Origin: an uncultured Bacteroidales bacterium
GTDB lineage: Bacteria; Bacteroidota; Bacteroidia; Bacteroidales; Muribaculaceae
DNA length: 45,162 nucleotides
Assembly: GCA_949289215.1 (NCBI GenBank)
Contig: CASENC010000038.1
Span: 86,319-131,480 of the forward strand
Reading direction: 5' to 3'
Below are positions 1 through 9,031 of this stretch, in pieces (position 1 is the stretch's first letter; every line of letters starts with the position of its first letter). The notes below the pieces were generated by a model. It saw only the letters and a program-made list of their open reading frames with translations, had not been told where the DNA came from and searched no databases. Both the position numbers and the translations under genes were made by a program.

Positions 1-1
1 C

Positions 2-1306
2 TCGTTGTCGCTGGCCATGATGAATGTGGCTGACGGGTTGAAAGGGCTCGGCCGTTTCCAAAGCGGACTTGCGATGCTTCGCAGCCTGCCCGATGACAAG
101 TATGTCAAGACCAACAATTATTACTATTACCTGTTGCATTCCATCACGTTGTCGATATATAAGGAGTATAGCGACGTGGAGCAAAATGAATATTACGAAA
201 AGATGTTACGGCAATATCGCGACACGGTGATGTACATAAATAAAGATGATGAACCGGAGTATGTCATCAACAAGGCCGAAATATTGAGGAGTGATGGGCA
301 ATGTGAAGATGCCTTGGATTTATTGACCGAATTCAGGAATTTACATCCCGATGCAGTTGCCGACGATGCGACGTACTGGTGCACTATTGCCGAAGTTTAC
401 AGGCAACTCGGCAATGTCGATGCCGAAAAATATTGTTTTGCCATGGCGGCTATAATTGACAAACGCAATTGCATCAAGACATATACTTCACTGCCGAATT
501 TGGCATTGTTGCTGAATGAGGAAGGCGACCAGGAGCGGGCTTACCGTTATATTACCTGTGCCATGGAAGACATAATGGAAGGTAATGCTCGCAGCCGATT
601 GTTGCAGGTGTCTCAGTATATGCCCATAATCGTCGATGCGTATGCGCAGGTGCAACGGCAAAAGCGCATAACGAGCATTACGTTTGACTTAGTGGTGGGT
701 GTGCTTGTGGTAATTCTTGTAATAATAATGGTGAAATTGCGCCATCGCAACCGCAGGCTTACCGAGATGCAAGGCAGGCTTGATGCAAAGAACAAAGAAC
801 TCACTGCGCTGAATGACGACTTGAAGGTAGCAAACATCCGCCTTGGCGAGTCGAATAAAATCAAGGAGGCTTATATTGCGCATTTGTTCAAGATATGTAC
901 CGAGTATATCGATGATATGGAAAAGTTCCGTGTGTCGCTTTCGCGTAAGTTGAAAGGCGGGCAGCTTGCCGATATCAGAGCCATGATTTCACACCCGGTG
1001 ACTACCGATGCACTTAAAGATTTCTTTAAGAAGTTTGACATGATATTCCTTGAATTGTTCCCCGATTTCATCGAAAACTTCAATAAATTATTGCAACCGG
1101 GACAGGAAATAGTGCCAAAAGAGAAAGACAGCCTTAACACCGAATTAAGGATATATGCCCTTGTGAGGCTCGGTATAAACGATAGTACCAAGATTGCAAG
1201 TTTCCTTCATTATTCGCCACAGACGGTATATAATTACCGGCAAAAGGTGCGCAATCGTGCCGCAATATCAAAAGAAGAATTTGTTGAAGCCGTTCAAAAC
1301 CTGTAA
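2..1306 (+). CDS. DUF6377-type membrane regulator, 5' truncated by window edge
   Basis: The reading frame is open from the first bases, so the true start lies upstream; about 433 codons are visible. The N-terminal half is helical and TPR-like (roughly residues 10-210). One strong membrane segment follows (about 222-243), then a charged coiled coil (about 245-290), then a cytoplasmic C-terminal region ending in a helix-turn-helix-like stretch (about 380-415, containing STKIASFLHYSPQTVYNY). This layout matches the DUF6377 proteins that Bacteroidales often place next to SusC/SusD pairs. Family knowledge suggests a regulator that senses from the envelope and acts on the adjacent uptake operon; the link to this SusCD pair is inferred from position. 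The ligand cannot be read from sequence. A weak terminator hairpin follows the stop. Confidence 0.75.
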   Translation, partial: SLSLAMMNVADGLKGLGRFQSGLAMLRSLPDDKYVKTNNYYYYLLHSITLSIYKEYSDVEQNEYYEKMLRQYRDTVMYINKDDEPEYVINKAEILRSDGQCEDALDLLTEFRNLHPDAVADDATYWCTIAEVYRQLGNVDAEKYCFAMAAIIDKRNCIKTYTSLPNLALLLNEEGDQERAYRYITCAMEDIMEGNARSRLLQVSQYMPIIVDAYAQVQRQKRITSITFDLVVGVLVVILVIIMVKLRHRNRRLTEMQGRLDAKNKELTALNDDLKVANIRLGESNKIKEAYIAHLFKICTEYIDDMEKFRVSLSRKLKGGQLADIRAMISHPVTTDALKDFFKKFDMIFLELFPDFIENFNKLLQPGQEIVPKEKDSLNTELRIYALVRLGINDSTKIASFLHYSPQTVYNYRQKVRNRAAISKEEFVEAVQNL

Positions 1307-1327
1307 AACCGGGTAACGGATGAGAGG

Positions 1328-1365
1328 GCTGTCGAATGCTATGTAAATATGCGTCGGCAGCTTTT
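1328..1365 (+). terminator. Possible terminator after the DUF6377 gene
   Basis: Arms GCTGTCGA (1328-1335) and TCGGCAGC (1354-1361) pair over 8 bp with one G-U, followed by TTTT. The 18-base loop is long, so this is a moderate call. Confidence 0.4.
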
Positions 1366-1619
1366 AATGTTGTATAACATAGTTTGCCGACATATAAAAT
1401 TTATGTGAAAATTTTCGAGGTGTTATTTTGTAACCGGTTTGTAATATGTGAGCATTGTTTTTGACCTTAAAAGGCTATTTAAAACTTCCCAAAGTGTGGT
1501 AAAATATTTACCAAATTAAAAATTGCACTATTATTTAAATCGCTGATTATTAATATTTATCGTTTTTAATAGGTTTACTATACGCACTAAAGTGTCACAC
1601 AATTGTAATATCGAGTTAA

Positions 1620-1627
1620 TAATTTTG
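1620..1627 (+). promoter_or_regulatory. Bacteroidetes -7 element of susC
   Basis: TAATTTTG matches the TAnnTTTG -7 consensus exactly and lies about 58 bases before the susC start. No convincing -33 TTTG was found at the usual distance, which would fit a promoter that needs an activator. Confidence 0.45.
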
Positions 1628-1684
1628 CGACATGGAGATTTGAACCCAAAATCATTAACACAAATTAATAAACCTGTTTGATTC

Positions 1685-4651
1685 ATGAGATGTTTAAAAT
1701 CTAACTTGTTCAGGGTGCTCCTTCTTGTAATGGCACTTATCTTGAACATTGAAGTTTATGCGCAAACAACGGTCAACGGTCTTGTCATCGACAGTAATCG
1801 TGAGCCGGTAATAGGCGCATCGGTATTAGTGAAAGGAACAACTACAGGTGCGGCCACCGATTTTGATGGTCGATTCACCTTGAAGGTTCCCGACGAAAAT
1901 TCTATCCTTGTCATTTCTTACGTGGGCTGCGAAACCCGTGAAATTGCAGCTAATTCGGCCGAATTGCAAAGTGGGATAATGATGAGGGAAAATGTGCAAA
2001 ATCTTGACGAGCTGGTGGTGATAGGTTACGGCAGCGTTAAGAAATCGGATGCTACCGGTTCGGTGATTGCCATCAAGCCCGACGAGTTTAACAAGGGCAA
2101 CCGTGTGACTGCACAAGACGCACTTGTGGGAAAAGTAGCCGGTGTGAATGTGGTTAACGGCTCGGGTGCTCCCGGTTCGGGTGCAACTATCCGTGTGCGT
2201 AGCGGTGCTTCACTGTCGGCCAGCAACGACCCGTTGATTGTAATCGACGGTGTGCCTGTTGATAACTCGACAATTGAAGGCTCTTCCAACATCATCGGTT
2301 CGCTTAATCCCGATGACATCGAGACGTTTACTGTATTAAAGGATGCTTCGGCAACAGCCATTTATGGTAGCCGCGCATCGAATGGCGTGATTGTGATTAC
2401 CACCAAGAAAGGTAGCGACCGCCTTGCCGTTAACTATTCAAGTAGTTATTCGGTAAGCACCACGGCCGATCGGCTTGATGTGCTTACAGCCGAAGAGTTC
2501 AAGGCATTTGTTCCCACGGTCACAGGTGTTCCTGCCAACCCTTCGTTTGGCAGTGCCAACACCGACTGGCAAGACGAGATATACCGCACGGCATTCGGTA
2601 CCGAGCAAAATATCTCGGTATCGGGTAAGGTTAAGCCCATAAAAGCACCTTTCCGCGTTTCGCTCGGATATACCAACCAAAACGGTATCATAGAAAACAA
2701 TAATTACCAACGTTTGTCGTTCGGCGGAAATATTTCACCGTCGTTCTTTGACGACCACCTCACAGCTAACCTTAACTTGAAGGTATCATACGAAAACAAC
2801 AAGATGGTTGACAATTCGGTGGTGGGTGCTGCATTGCGTTACGACCCCACTCGCCCGGTAATGACCGGCAGCCCGACAGCAGCCACCGACCCCGGTTTAG
2901 GCTATTTTATTTGGACCAATGGCGGCTCGCCTATGGCAATACAGACCAACAACCCCGTTGCGCAGCTTGAACTTACCGACCAACACAACAAGGTGGTTCG
3001 TTCGATAGGTAGTGCAGCCTTGCAATACAAGGTACACGGGCTTGAAGACTTGAAGTTGAACGTCAACCTTGGTTATGACGTGCTTGAAAGTAAGTATAAC
3101 AAGGATGTTCCCGACCTTGCAGGTACTATGTACACCGAAAACCAGAAGGATGGTACAGGCTTGATGCAACGCGGTGTGCAAAACAAGCGCAACTTGCTGC
3201 TCGATGCATTTGCAAATTACGACAAGACGTTTGCCGACAAGCACACATTCGGCGCCATGGTGGGTTACGGTTGGCAGAACTTCTATAAGAAGTACAATCT
3301 GTCGTATGACGATCCCATGGGCAATGAATTGCAAAGCGATACACACTATGAAACCGAGTATTACCTGCTTTCGTTCTATGGCCGTGTAAATTACAGCTAC
3401 GACGACCGCTACCTTATCACAGCCACGTTGCGTGGTGACGCCTCGTCGCGTTTCGCTTCCGATAATCGTTGGGGTATCTTCCCGTCGGTGGCATTGGCAT
3501 GGCGCATTATCCAAGAAGATTTCATGAAGGAGCAAGATGTGCTTTCCGACTTGAAACTTCGCCTTGGTTATGGTGTTACCGGACAGCAAGATATATTGAA
3601 CGACTATCCGTATATGACAACTTTCACGGTATCTTATCCCGAAGCTTCATACCAATTTGGCGACAAGTGGTATAATACTTACCGTCCCAACGGTTATGAC
3701 CGCGACATAAAGTGGGAAACTACCACTACGTGGAACGTAGGTATCGATTATGGTTTCCTGGATAACCGCATTTATGGTTCTATCGACTATTACAAGCGAT
3801 TTACCAAGGACCTGTTGAATACCATCAATGTAAGTTCGGGTACCAACTACTCGTCGGTATTGACCACCAACATCGGCAAGATGGAAAATGAAGGTGTGGA
3901 ATTTGCCATCAACGCAGTGCCGGTGCGCACAAATGATTTTGAATGGAACATTGGTTTCAATTACACTTGGAACGACTCGAAAATCACCAAGCTGAACATG
4001 ATTGACACGGGGTCGAACTTCGTGCAAACTGGCGCAATCTCGGGTACGGGCAAATATGTGCAAGTGTTCATGGTGGGCGAGCGTCCATATACCTTCTATT
4101 TGTGCAAGCAGGCTTATGATGAAAATGGCGATCCCATAGAAGGCAAATACGTGCAGCCCGACGGCTCGGTATCAAGCACCGAAACACGTTATGCCACCGA
4201 CAAGAGTGCATTGCCCACGTCTTACTTAGGTTTCAACACACGTTTCTCGTGGAAGAATTGGGATCTCTCGCTCAGCGGTCACGGTTCGTTTGGCAATTAT
4301 GTATATAACTATGTTGCCGCCGACCAATATGTACAATCGGTTTACAGCGACCAAGGCAGCTTCTCCAATATCTTGCGCTCGACTCGTGACAAGGGTTTCC
4401 AGCAACAACAGCTTTACTCGGACATTTGGCTTGAAAACGGTTCATTCTTCCGTTTCGACAACATTACACTTGGTTACACTTTCGACCGCTTGTGGAACGA
4501 TGCAAGCCGCTTGCGCCTGACTTTCTCGGTATCGAATATAGCCACCATTACAGGATATTCGGGTCTTGATCCCGAGTTGACCGATGGTATCGACCGTGAA
4601 GTTTATCCTCGTCCTCGTGCATATACACTTGGTGTAAATCTCACATTCTAA
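1685..4651 (+). CDS. SusC/RagA-family TonB-linked outer membrane transporter
   Basis: A 988-residue protein. A signal peptide spans about residues 1-26 (cleavage after EVYA). A carboxypeptidase-regulatory-like beta-sandwich follows (about 28-105, GLVIDSNREPVIGASVLVKG). Next come a TonB-box-like DELVVIGYG, a plug domain (about 120-245, with GKVAGVNVV and IRVRSG) and a long beta-barrel ending in the aromatic residue of LGVNLTF. SusC proteins form the barrel of an outer-membrane importer powered by TonB and capped by SusD. There is no N-terminal STN extension, so direct anti-sigma signalling through this protein is unlikely. The susD gene begins 22 bases downstream. No glycoside hydrolase is nearby, so the substrate is not evident; the downstream phosphatase is the only enzymatic hint. 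Confidence 0.95.
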   Translation: MRCLKSNLFRVLLLVMALILNIEVYAQTTVNGLVIDSNREPVIGASVLVKGTTTGAATDFDGRFTLKVPDENSILVISYVGCETREIAANSAELQSGIMMRENVQNLDELVVIGYGSVKKSDATGSVIAIKPDEFNKGNRVTAQDALVGKVAGVNVVNGSGAPGSGATIRVRSGASLSASNDPLIVIDGVPVDNSTIEGSSNIIGSLNPDDIETFTVLKDASATAIYGSRASNGVIVITTKKGSDRLAVNYSSSYSVSTTADRLDVLTAEEFKAFVPTVTGVPANPSFGSANTDWQDEIYRTAFGTEQNISVSGKVKPIKAPFRVSLGYTNQNGIIENNNYQRLSFGGNISPSFFDDHLTANLNLKVSYENNKMVDNSVVGAALRYDPTRPVMTGSPTAATDPGLGYFIWTNGGSPMAIQTNNPVAQLELTDQHNKVVRSIGSAALQYKVHGLEDLKLNVNLGYDVLESKYNKDVPDLAGTMYTENQKDGTGLMQRGVQNKRNLLLDAFANYDKTFADKHTFGAMVGYGWQNFYKKYNLSYDDPMGNELQSDTHYETEYYLLSFYGRVNYSYDDRYLITATLRGDASSRFASDNRWGIFPSVALAWRIIQEDFMKEQDVLSDLKLRLGYGVTGQQDILNDYPYMTTFTVSYPEASYQFGDKWYNTYRPNGYDRDIKWETTTTWNVGIDYGFLDNRIYGSIDYYKRFTKDLLNTINVSSGTNYSSVLTTNIGKMENEGVEFAINAVPVRTNDFEWNIGFNYTWNDSKITKLNMIDTGSNFVQTGAISGTGKYVQVFMVGERPYTFYLCKQAYDENGDPIEGKYVQPDGSVSSTETRYATDKSALPTSYLGFNTRFSWKNWDLSLSGHGSFGNYVYNYVAADQYVQSVYSDQGSFSNILRSTRDKGFQQQQLYSDIWLENGSFFRFDNITLGYTFDRLWNDASRLRLTFSVSNIATITGYSGLDPELTDGIDREVYPRPRAYTLGVNLTF

Positions 4652-4673
4652 CAACTAATTGTAATTCGACACA

Positions 4674-6371
4674 ATGAAAACAATGAAAAAATATATATTG
4701 ATGTTTATGGTGGGTTGCCTGGGACTTACTTCATGTATAGGCGACCTCGACACAATGCCGCTTGACGACAATAACCTTGTGACCGAAAAGGTGTATAGTT
4801 CAAAGGAAGGTTATATGGGGGTATTGGCAAAGTGCTATGCTTCATTGATATTGACCGGGCAACAGGGCGGTGACGGCGGTGACGGAGACCTTGAAGGTGC
4901 CAATGAGGGTTATTCGGGCTATACCCGCTTGCTGTTCTATTTGCAAGAGCAGTGTACCGACAACTTTTTGATGCCTTCATCGTCAAATGGTTTGCGTAAT
5001 TGCCTCAATCTTAATTGGGATGCCACAACCTCGGTTGTTACATGGACCTATCAACGCCTGTATATGGCAATAGCATATTGCAATGAATTTTTGCGCGAAT
5101 GCACTCCCGCGAAGATGCAGGAACGCGGTGTGTGGAACGACATGAGTGCCGATTACCTGAATTACCGCGCCGAGGCTCGTTTCATTCGTGCATATTGCTA
5201 CTCGATGCTGTGTGACCTGTATGGCAATGTGCCCATCATCGATGAAAATGTTGGCGTGAAGGATATTCCGGTACAAAAGACACGTAAAGAGGTATTTGAA
5301 TATGCCGAAAAGGAATTGAAATCTATTTTGGGTGAAGACGGATCGACCGATGAATTGCTCAAGAAATCGCGTCAAAACGAGTATGGACGTGTGGATGAGG
5401 TTGCTGCATGGTTCCTGCTTGCCCGTTTGTATCTCAATGCTGAAGTTTATGCCGGCGAAGCGCGTTACGACGATTGCCTCACTTATGCCGAGAAGATTAT
5501 CTCGGGAGGTGATTATCCGTTGGCTTCGGATTACCGTCACATCTTCCTTGCCGACAATGAAACTTGCAGTGAAATTATTTGGCCGCTTGTACAAGACGGT
5601 GACCATGCACAAAGTTCGGCCGGAACCAACTTTTATGTAAAAGCTTTTGTTAACGGCCCGATGGATGAATTGTACCAAACCGGCGTTGGTTCGCGCGGCT
5701 GGGGTAACGTGCGTTCCAAGACCACACTCGTCGATGCATTTGATCCTGCCGATGTTACATTCGATACCAACGACACCTGGGGCAATGGCAAGAACGACAA
5801 GCGTGCACAGTTCATGACTGCATTGACCTCGGAAGACGGAACTCCGCAAACCAAGGAGACATGGGATGCCAACCTTGCAATGACCAGCACCTTCACTTGC
5901 GGTTACGGATACATAAAGTGGCGTAATGTGAACAAAAACGATGATCCTGCCGATGAGGCTTATACTTCGATCGACTGGCCTATGTTCCGTACTGCCGATG
6001 CTTACCTGATGGCTGCCGAAGCAATATTGCGTGAAGGCGGCGACCGCACCAAAGCCCTTGAATATGTGAACGAAGTGCGTATGCGTGCCTATATGTCGGA
6101 TGATTACGGCACAAATGCTGTATCGGGCAAGATTGCCGACAGCGATCTTTCGCTTGATTTCATTCTTGACGAGCGTCAACGTGAAATGGCTTCGGAATGT
6201 GTGCGTCGTACCGACTTGGTTCGTTTCGGCAAGTTCACCAAAGGCTATAATTGGGACTGGAAGAACGGCGAACGCCTTGGCAGCGATGTCGATGACAAGT
6301 ATAACCTGTTCCCGATACCTGAAAGTGAATTAACCAACAACCCGACTCTGAAGCAAAATGATGGATATTAA
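4674..6371 (+). CDS. SusD/RagB-family nutrient-binding lipoprotein
   Basis: A 565-residue protein with a lipoprotein signal: hydrophobic stretch then LTSC, placing the lipidated cysteine at about residue 21. The body is the helical TPR-like SusD fold; family-typical features include the N-terminal NLVTEKVYSSKEGYMGVLAKCY and the C-terminal DFILDERQREMASECVRRTDLVRFGKF, followed by NLFPIPESEL near the end. SusD proteins sit on the cell surface as a lid over the SusC barrel and capture the substrate. An in-frame ATG three codons downstream (4683) is an alternative start. The gene is cotranscribed with susC by spacing and is followed by a strong terminator. Confidence 0.95.
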   Translation: MKTMKKYILMFMVGCLGLTSCIGDLDTMPLDDNNLVTEKVYSSKEGYMGVLAKCYASLILTGQQGGDGGDGDLEGANEGYSGYTRLLFYLQEQCTDNFLMPSSSNGLRNCLNLNWDATTSVVTWTYQRLYMAIAYCNEFLRECTPAKMQERGVWNDMSADYLNYRAEARFIRAYCYSMLCDLYGNVPIIDENVGVKDIPVQKTRKEVFEYAEKELKSILGEDGSTDELLKKSRQNEYGRVDEVAAWFLLARLYLNAEVYAGEARYDDCLTYAEKIISGGDYPLASDYRHIFLADNETCSEIIWPLVQDGDHAQSSAGTNFYVKAFVNGPMDELYQTGVGSRGWGNVRSKTTLVDAFDPADVTFDTNDTWGNGKNDKRAQFMTALTSEDGTPQTKETWDANLAMTSTFTCGYGYIKWRNVNKNDDPADEAYTSIDWPMFRTADAYLMAAEAILREGGDRTKALEYVNEVRMRAYMSDDYGTNAVSGKIADSDLSLDFILDERQREMASECVRRTDLVRFGKFTKGYNWDWKNGERLGSDVDDKYNLFPIPESELTNNPTLKQNDGY

Positions 6372-6404
6372 TTTGCTGTTTTACATTTGTTAGTTTTACC
6401 TTTG
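6372..6404 (+). promoter_or_regulatory. Promoter of the histidine phosphatase gene
   Basis: TTTG at 6372-6375, a 21-base spacer, and TACCTTTG at 6397-6404: an exact match to both Bacteroidetes promoter elements. It starts directly after the susD stop and its -7 box touches the terminator stem. Confidence 0.6.
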
Positions 6405-6453
6405 TGTCGGGACGAGGAGTTAATGGGTGATCCTGCGTCCCGGCACTTTCTTT
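6404..6453 (+). terminator. Terminator of the susCD operon
   Basis: Arms GTGTCGGGACG (6404-6414) and CGTCCCGGCAC (6436-6446) pair over 11 bp with one G-U, followed by TTTCTTT. The expected start point of the overlapping promoter falls inside the left arm, so transcripts from that promoter would lack part of the stem and escape it. Confidence 0.65.
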
Positions 6454-6482
6454 AGTCATTAACATTTATTGCAACGATATTT

Positions 6483-7757
6483 ATGAATAAGATTTTCAAG
6501 ATTGCGCTTGTTGCATTGTTGTTGCCGATTGCGGCATTTGCACAGACTGCGAAAGAAGAGATTTTTGCCGATTTGAACAAAGCCGGCGGCGTATATTATG
6601 CCTATCCGGTGAATACTGTGGAGCAGACCGAAACGCCTAAAGGGTATGAACCGTTTTATATAAGCCACTATGGCCGCCACGGTTCGCGCTACTTGATTGC
6701 CGACAATGATTACCTGTGGGTGCTGCAACTTATGCGCGATGCCAAGGAAGCATGTGCGTTGACACCGCTCGGACTGGATGCACTTGACCGTGTGGAACAG
6801 GTGTGGCTTGAGGCCGAAGGCCGGGGCGGGGATTTGTCGCCGTTGGGCGTGAAGCAGCATCGCGGGATAGCCGAGCGTATGTTTCGCACTTTCCCCGAAG
6901 TTTTTGAAGGCAAAGTGGATATATCGGCGCGTTCTACCATTGTGATGCGTTGCGCCATGAGCATGGACGCATTTTGCGAACGTCTCAAGGAACTCAATCC
7001 CGAGCTTAACATCACGCGCGAGGCAAGCAACCGGTATATGTGCTACATGAATTACCACAGCCCCGAGTCGAACGAGTTCAATGCCCCCGATGGCCCTTGG
7101 CAGGAAGAATATCGCAAGTTTGAAGTGTCGCATACGCATGGCGACAGGCTTGTAAGCACGCTTTTCAGCGACAGCCTGTGGGTGGTGCGCAATGTTGACC
7201 CGCACAAGGTGATGTGGGGATTTTATTGGCTTGCCGTGGGAATGCAGGATATTGAGACCCGGGTGTCGTTTATGGATTTGTTTGAACCTCAGGAATTGTT
7301 TGATTTGTATCAGTCGTTCAACTACCGCTTCTATGTGGGTGATAGCAATTATCCCGGCAGCCATGGAATGTTGCTTGATAATGCCAAGCCGTTGCTCAGG
7401 AACGTGGTTGAGTCGGCCGATGCCGTGATAGCAAGCGGCAAGACGGGAGCCACGCTTCGCTTCGGGCATGACGGCAACCTTATTCCGTTCACCGGTTTGC
7501 TGGGCCTTAAGGATTGTTACAATTCGGTTGAAAATCCGGCTGAATTTTATAAATATTTTGTTTCATACAAAATTTCGCCAATGGCAGGCAATGTGCAAAT
7601 CATATTTTTCCGCAACAAGAAAAATCATGATGACATAATTGTTAAGTTTATGCTTAACGAACGGGAAATTTCGATTCCGCAACTTGAAACCGATATGTTC
7701 CCGTTCTACCGGTGGAGCAGCGTGCGCAACTATTTTGAAACCATACTCGCCGAGTGA
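6483..7757 (+). CDS. Secreted histidine acid phosphatase (phytase/MINPP-like)
   Basis: A 424-residue protein with a signal peptide (about 1-20, cleavage after AAFA). The phosphohistidine loop reads YGRHGSRY (residues 63-70), with the nucleophile at His66. A second conserved block, ARSTIVMRCAMSM (149-161), carries the phosphate-pocket arginine. The proton donor region is RFGHDGN (326-332). This is clade 2 of the histidine phosphatase superfamily, which includes phytases, MINPP inositol-phosphate phosphatases and acid phosphatases. The HD donor is like phytases rather than the HAE of MINPP; substrate choice cannot be settled by motif. The protein is expected in the periplasm or on the surface, where it would release phosphate from organic esters. 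It has its own promoter but lies directly downstream of susCD on the same strand. Confidence 0.85.
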   Translation: MNKIFKIALVALLLPIAAFAQTAKEEIFADLNKAGGVYYAYPVNTVEQTETPKGYEPFYISHYGRHGSRYLIADNDYLWVLQLMRDAKEACALTPLGLDALDRVEQVWLEAEGRGGDLSPLGVKQHRGIAERMFRTFPEVFEGKVDISARSTIVMRCAMSMDAFCERLKELNPELNITREASNRYMCYMNYHSPESNEFNAPDGPWQEEYRKFEVSHTHGDRLVSTLFSDSLWVVRNVDPHKVMWGFYWLAVGMQDIETRVSFMDLFEPQELFDLYQSFNYRFYVGDSNYPGSHGMLLDNAKPLLRNVVESADAVIASGKTGATLRFGHDGNLIPFTGLLGLKDCYNSVENPAEFYKYFVSYKISPMAGNVQIIFFRNKKNHDDIIVKFMLNEREISIPQLETDMFPFYRWSSVRNYFETILAE

Positions 7758-7884
7758 CCCACTTTTTCGCGACAGAAATTTTTCCGGGGCGGAAGGACAT
7801 ATTTTTTGTAAAGACAAATCGAATTTACGTTCTTTGAAAAAATATGTTTTTCCGCCCTGGAAATTTCTGTTGTTAAAAGGTGGG
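7758..7884. repeat. Large imperfect palindrome between the phosphatase and yeiH-like genes
   Basis: The left arm (about 7758-7814) and right arm (about 7830-7884) are inverted copies over some 55 bp, with a few mismatches and one- or two-base indels, around a loop of about 15-20 bases. Matching blocks include GACAGAAATTT against AAATTTCTGTTG, GGGGCGGAA against TTCCGCCCT, CATATTTTTT against AAAAAATATG, and CCCACTTTTT against AAAAGGTGGG. It begins on the base after the phosphatase stop codon. It may act as a terminator, but it is much longer than one needs to be; a MITE-like or REP-like element is the alternative. Confidence 0.75.
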
Positions 7885-7891
7885 GCATTGG

Positions 7892-7925
7892 TTGCAGGCA
7901 ATGTGGGAATTTTGTCGTACCTTTG
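7892..7925 (+). promoter_or_regulatory. Promoter of the YeiH-family gene
   Basis: TACCTTTG at 7918-7925 is an exact -7 element, 23 bases upstream of the start codon; TTG at 7892-7894 with a 23-base spacer is a possible -33 element. Confidence 0.5.
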
Positions 7926-7948
7926 CAACTCGAAACAATTGTTAAGAT

Positions 7949-9031
7949 ATGTTTGAAAAAGGTACCCGGGGTAACACCCTGCATGGCATTCTGCTCATTG
8001 CGCTGTTTTCGTTTGCTGCTTTCTATATTGCAGAAGTGCCTTTTGTGAAAAGTTTGTCACTCAGTCCGCTCATTGTTGGTATAGTGCTTGGTATGTTATA
8101 TGCCAACAGTCTGCGCAACCGCCTGCCCGAAACATGGGTCCCCGGCATCAAGTTCTGTACCAAGCAAGTGCTGCGTGCAGGCATTGTTTTGTATGGTTTC
8201 AGATTGACTCTTACGCAAGTCGTTGCAGTAGGGTTGCCTGCAATCACCGTCGATGCGATAATCGTGGCTGGAACTATTTTCCTTGGTTACGGGCTTGGAA
8301 AGCTATTGAAAATGGATAACGACACTGTAATAATGACATCGACGGGCAGTGCAATATGCGGTGCGGCGGCAGTGCTTGGCGCCGAGCCGGTAGTGAAATG
8401 CGAAGGGCATAAAACGGCAATAGCGGTATCGACGGTGGTGATATTCGGAACTATCTCGATGTTCCTTTACCCGATAATGTACCGTTCGGGATTGCTTGAC
8501 GGGCTTACCGACCAACAGGTGGCAATATACACCGGCAGCACGTTGCACGAAGTAGCCCATGTGGCAGGAGCAGGCAACGCAATGGATCCCACCGACTCGC
8601 TCGGCATTGCAGGAACTGCAACCATTACCAAGATGATTCGTGTGATGATGCTTGCGCCGGTGCTGATAATCATGGGGCTTGTGTTGGCCCGTACTCGCCG
8701 CGGCAACAACGGGCAAAGCCATGCCGCAAGCGGCAAAAGCAAGATTACCATTCCATGGTTTGCATTTTGGTTCCTTGGGATAATTTGCGTCAACTCGCTG
8801 TTGCAATATCTGTGTGGGGTTGACAATGTGAAAGATATACCGCTTAACGGAACAATCGAATATATCGATACATTTATGCTCACAATGGCCATGACGGCCC
8901 TGGGCACCGATACCAATATAGAAAAATTCAAGCAAGCCGGTGCAAAGCCATTCTATTTGGCCGGACTGTTGTTTGTGTGGCTTGTGGGTGGAGGATACCT
9001 GCTCACCAAGTATCTTGTGCCTTTATTCTGA
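7949..9031 (+). CDS. YeiH-family putative sulfate exporter (UPF0324)
   Basis: A 360-residue integral membrane protein with about ten hydrophobic segments. Family signatures are visible: SPLIVGIVLGMLYAN near the N-terminus, LRAGIVLYGFRLT, STGSAICGAAAVLGAEPVVK (about residues 131-150) and LHEVAHVAGAGNAM (about 199-212). These belong to the UPF0324/YeiH family, often labelled a putative sulfate exporter; the transported substrate is not firmly established. The gene has its own -7 promoter element. Its 3' end overlaps the 3' end of the convergent ABC-transporter ATPase gene by 9 bases. Confidence 0.9.
   Translation: MFEKGTRGNTLHGILLIALFSFAAFYIAEVPFVKSLSLSPLIVGIVLGMLYANSLRNRLPETWVPGIKFCTKQVLRAGIVLYGFRLTLTQVVAVGLPAITVDAIIVAGTIFLGYGLGKLLKMDNDTVIMTSTGSAICGAAAVLGAEPVVKCEGHKTAIAVSTVVIFGTISMFLYPIMYRSGLLDGLTDQQVAIYTGSTLHEVAHVAGAGNAMDPTDSLGIAGTATITKMIRVMMLAPVLIIMGLVLARTRRGNNGQSHAASGKSKITIPWFAFWFLGIICVNSLLQYLCGVDNVKDIPLNGTIEYIDTFMLTMAMTALGTDTNIEKFKQAGAKPFYLAGLLFVWLVGGGYLLTKYLVPLF

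Larger units (their letters stand above)
1307..1684. other. 378-bp AT-rich intergenic region before susC
   Basis: No credible gene is seen. It holds a hairpin followed by TTTT just after the regulator gene, and a -7 element about 58 bases before the susC start codon. The stretch between is AT-rich and is the natural place for regulator binding sites, but no clear repeated operator was recognised. Confidence 0.5.

Noticed and set aside
2897-3589. 230-residue minus-strand open frame inside susC
   Set aside because: Antisense to a long, well-supported coding sequence; no recognisable domain.
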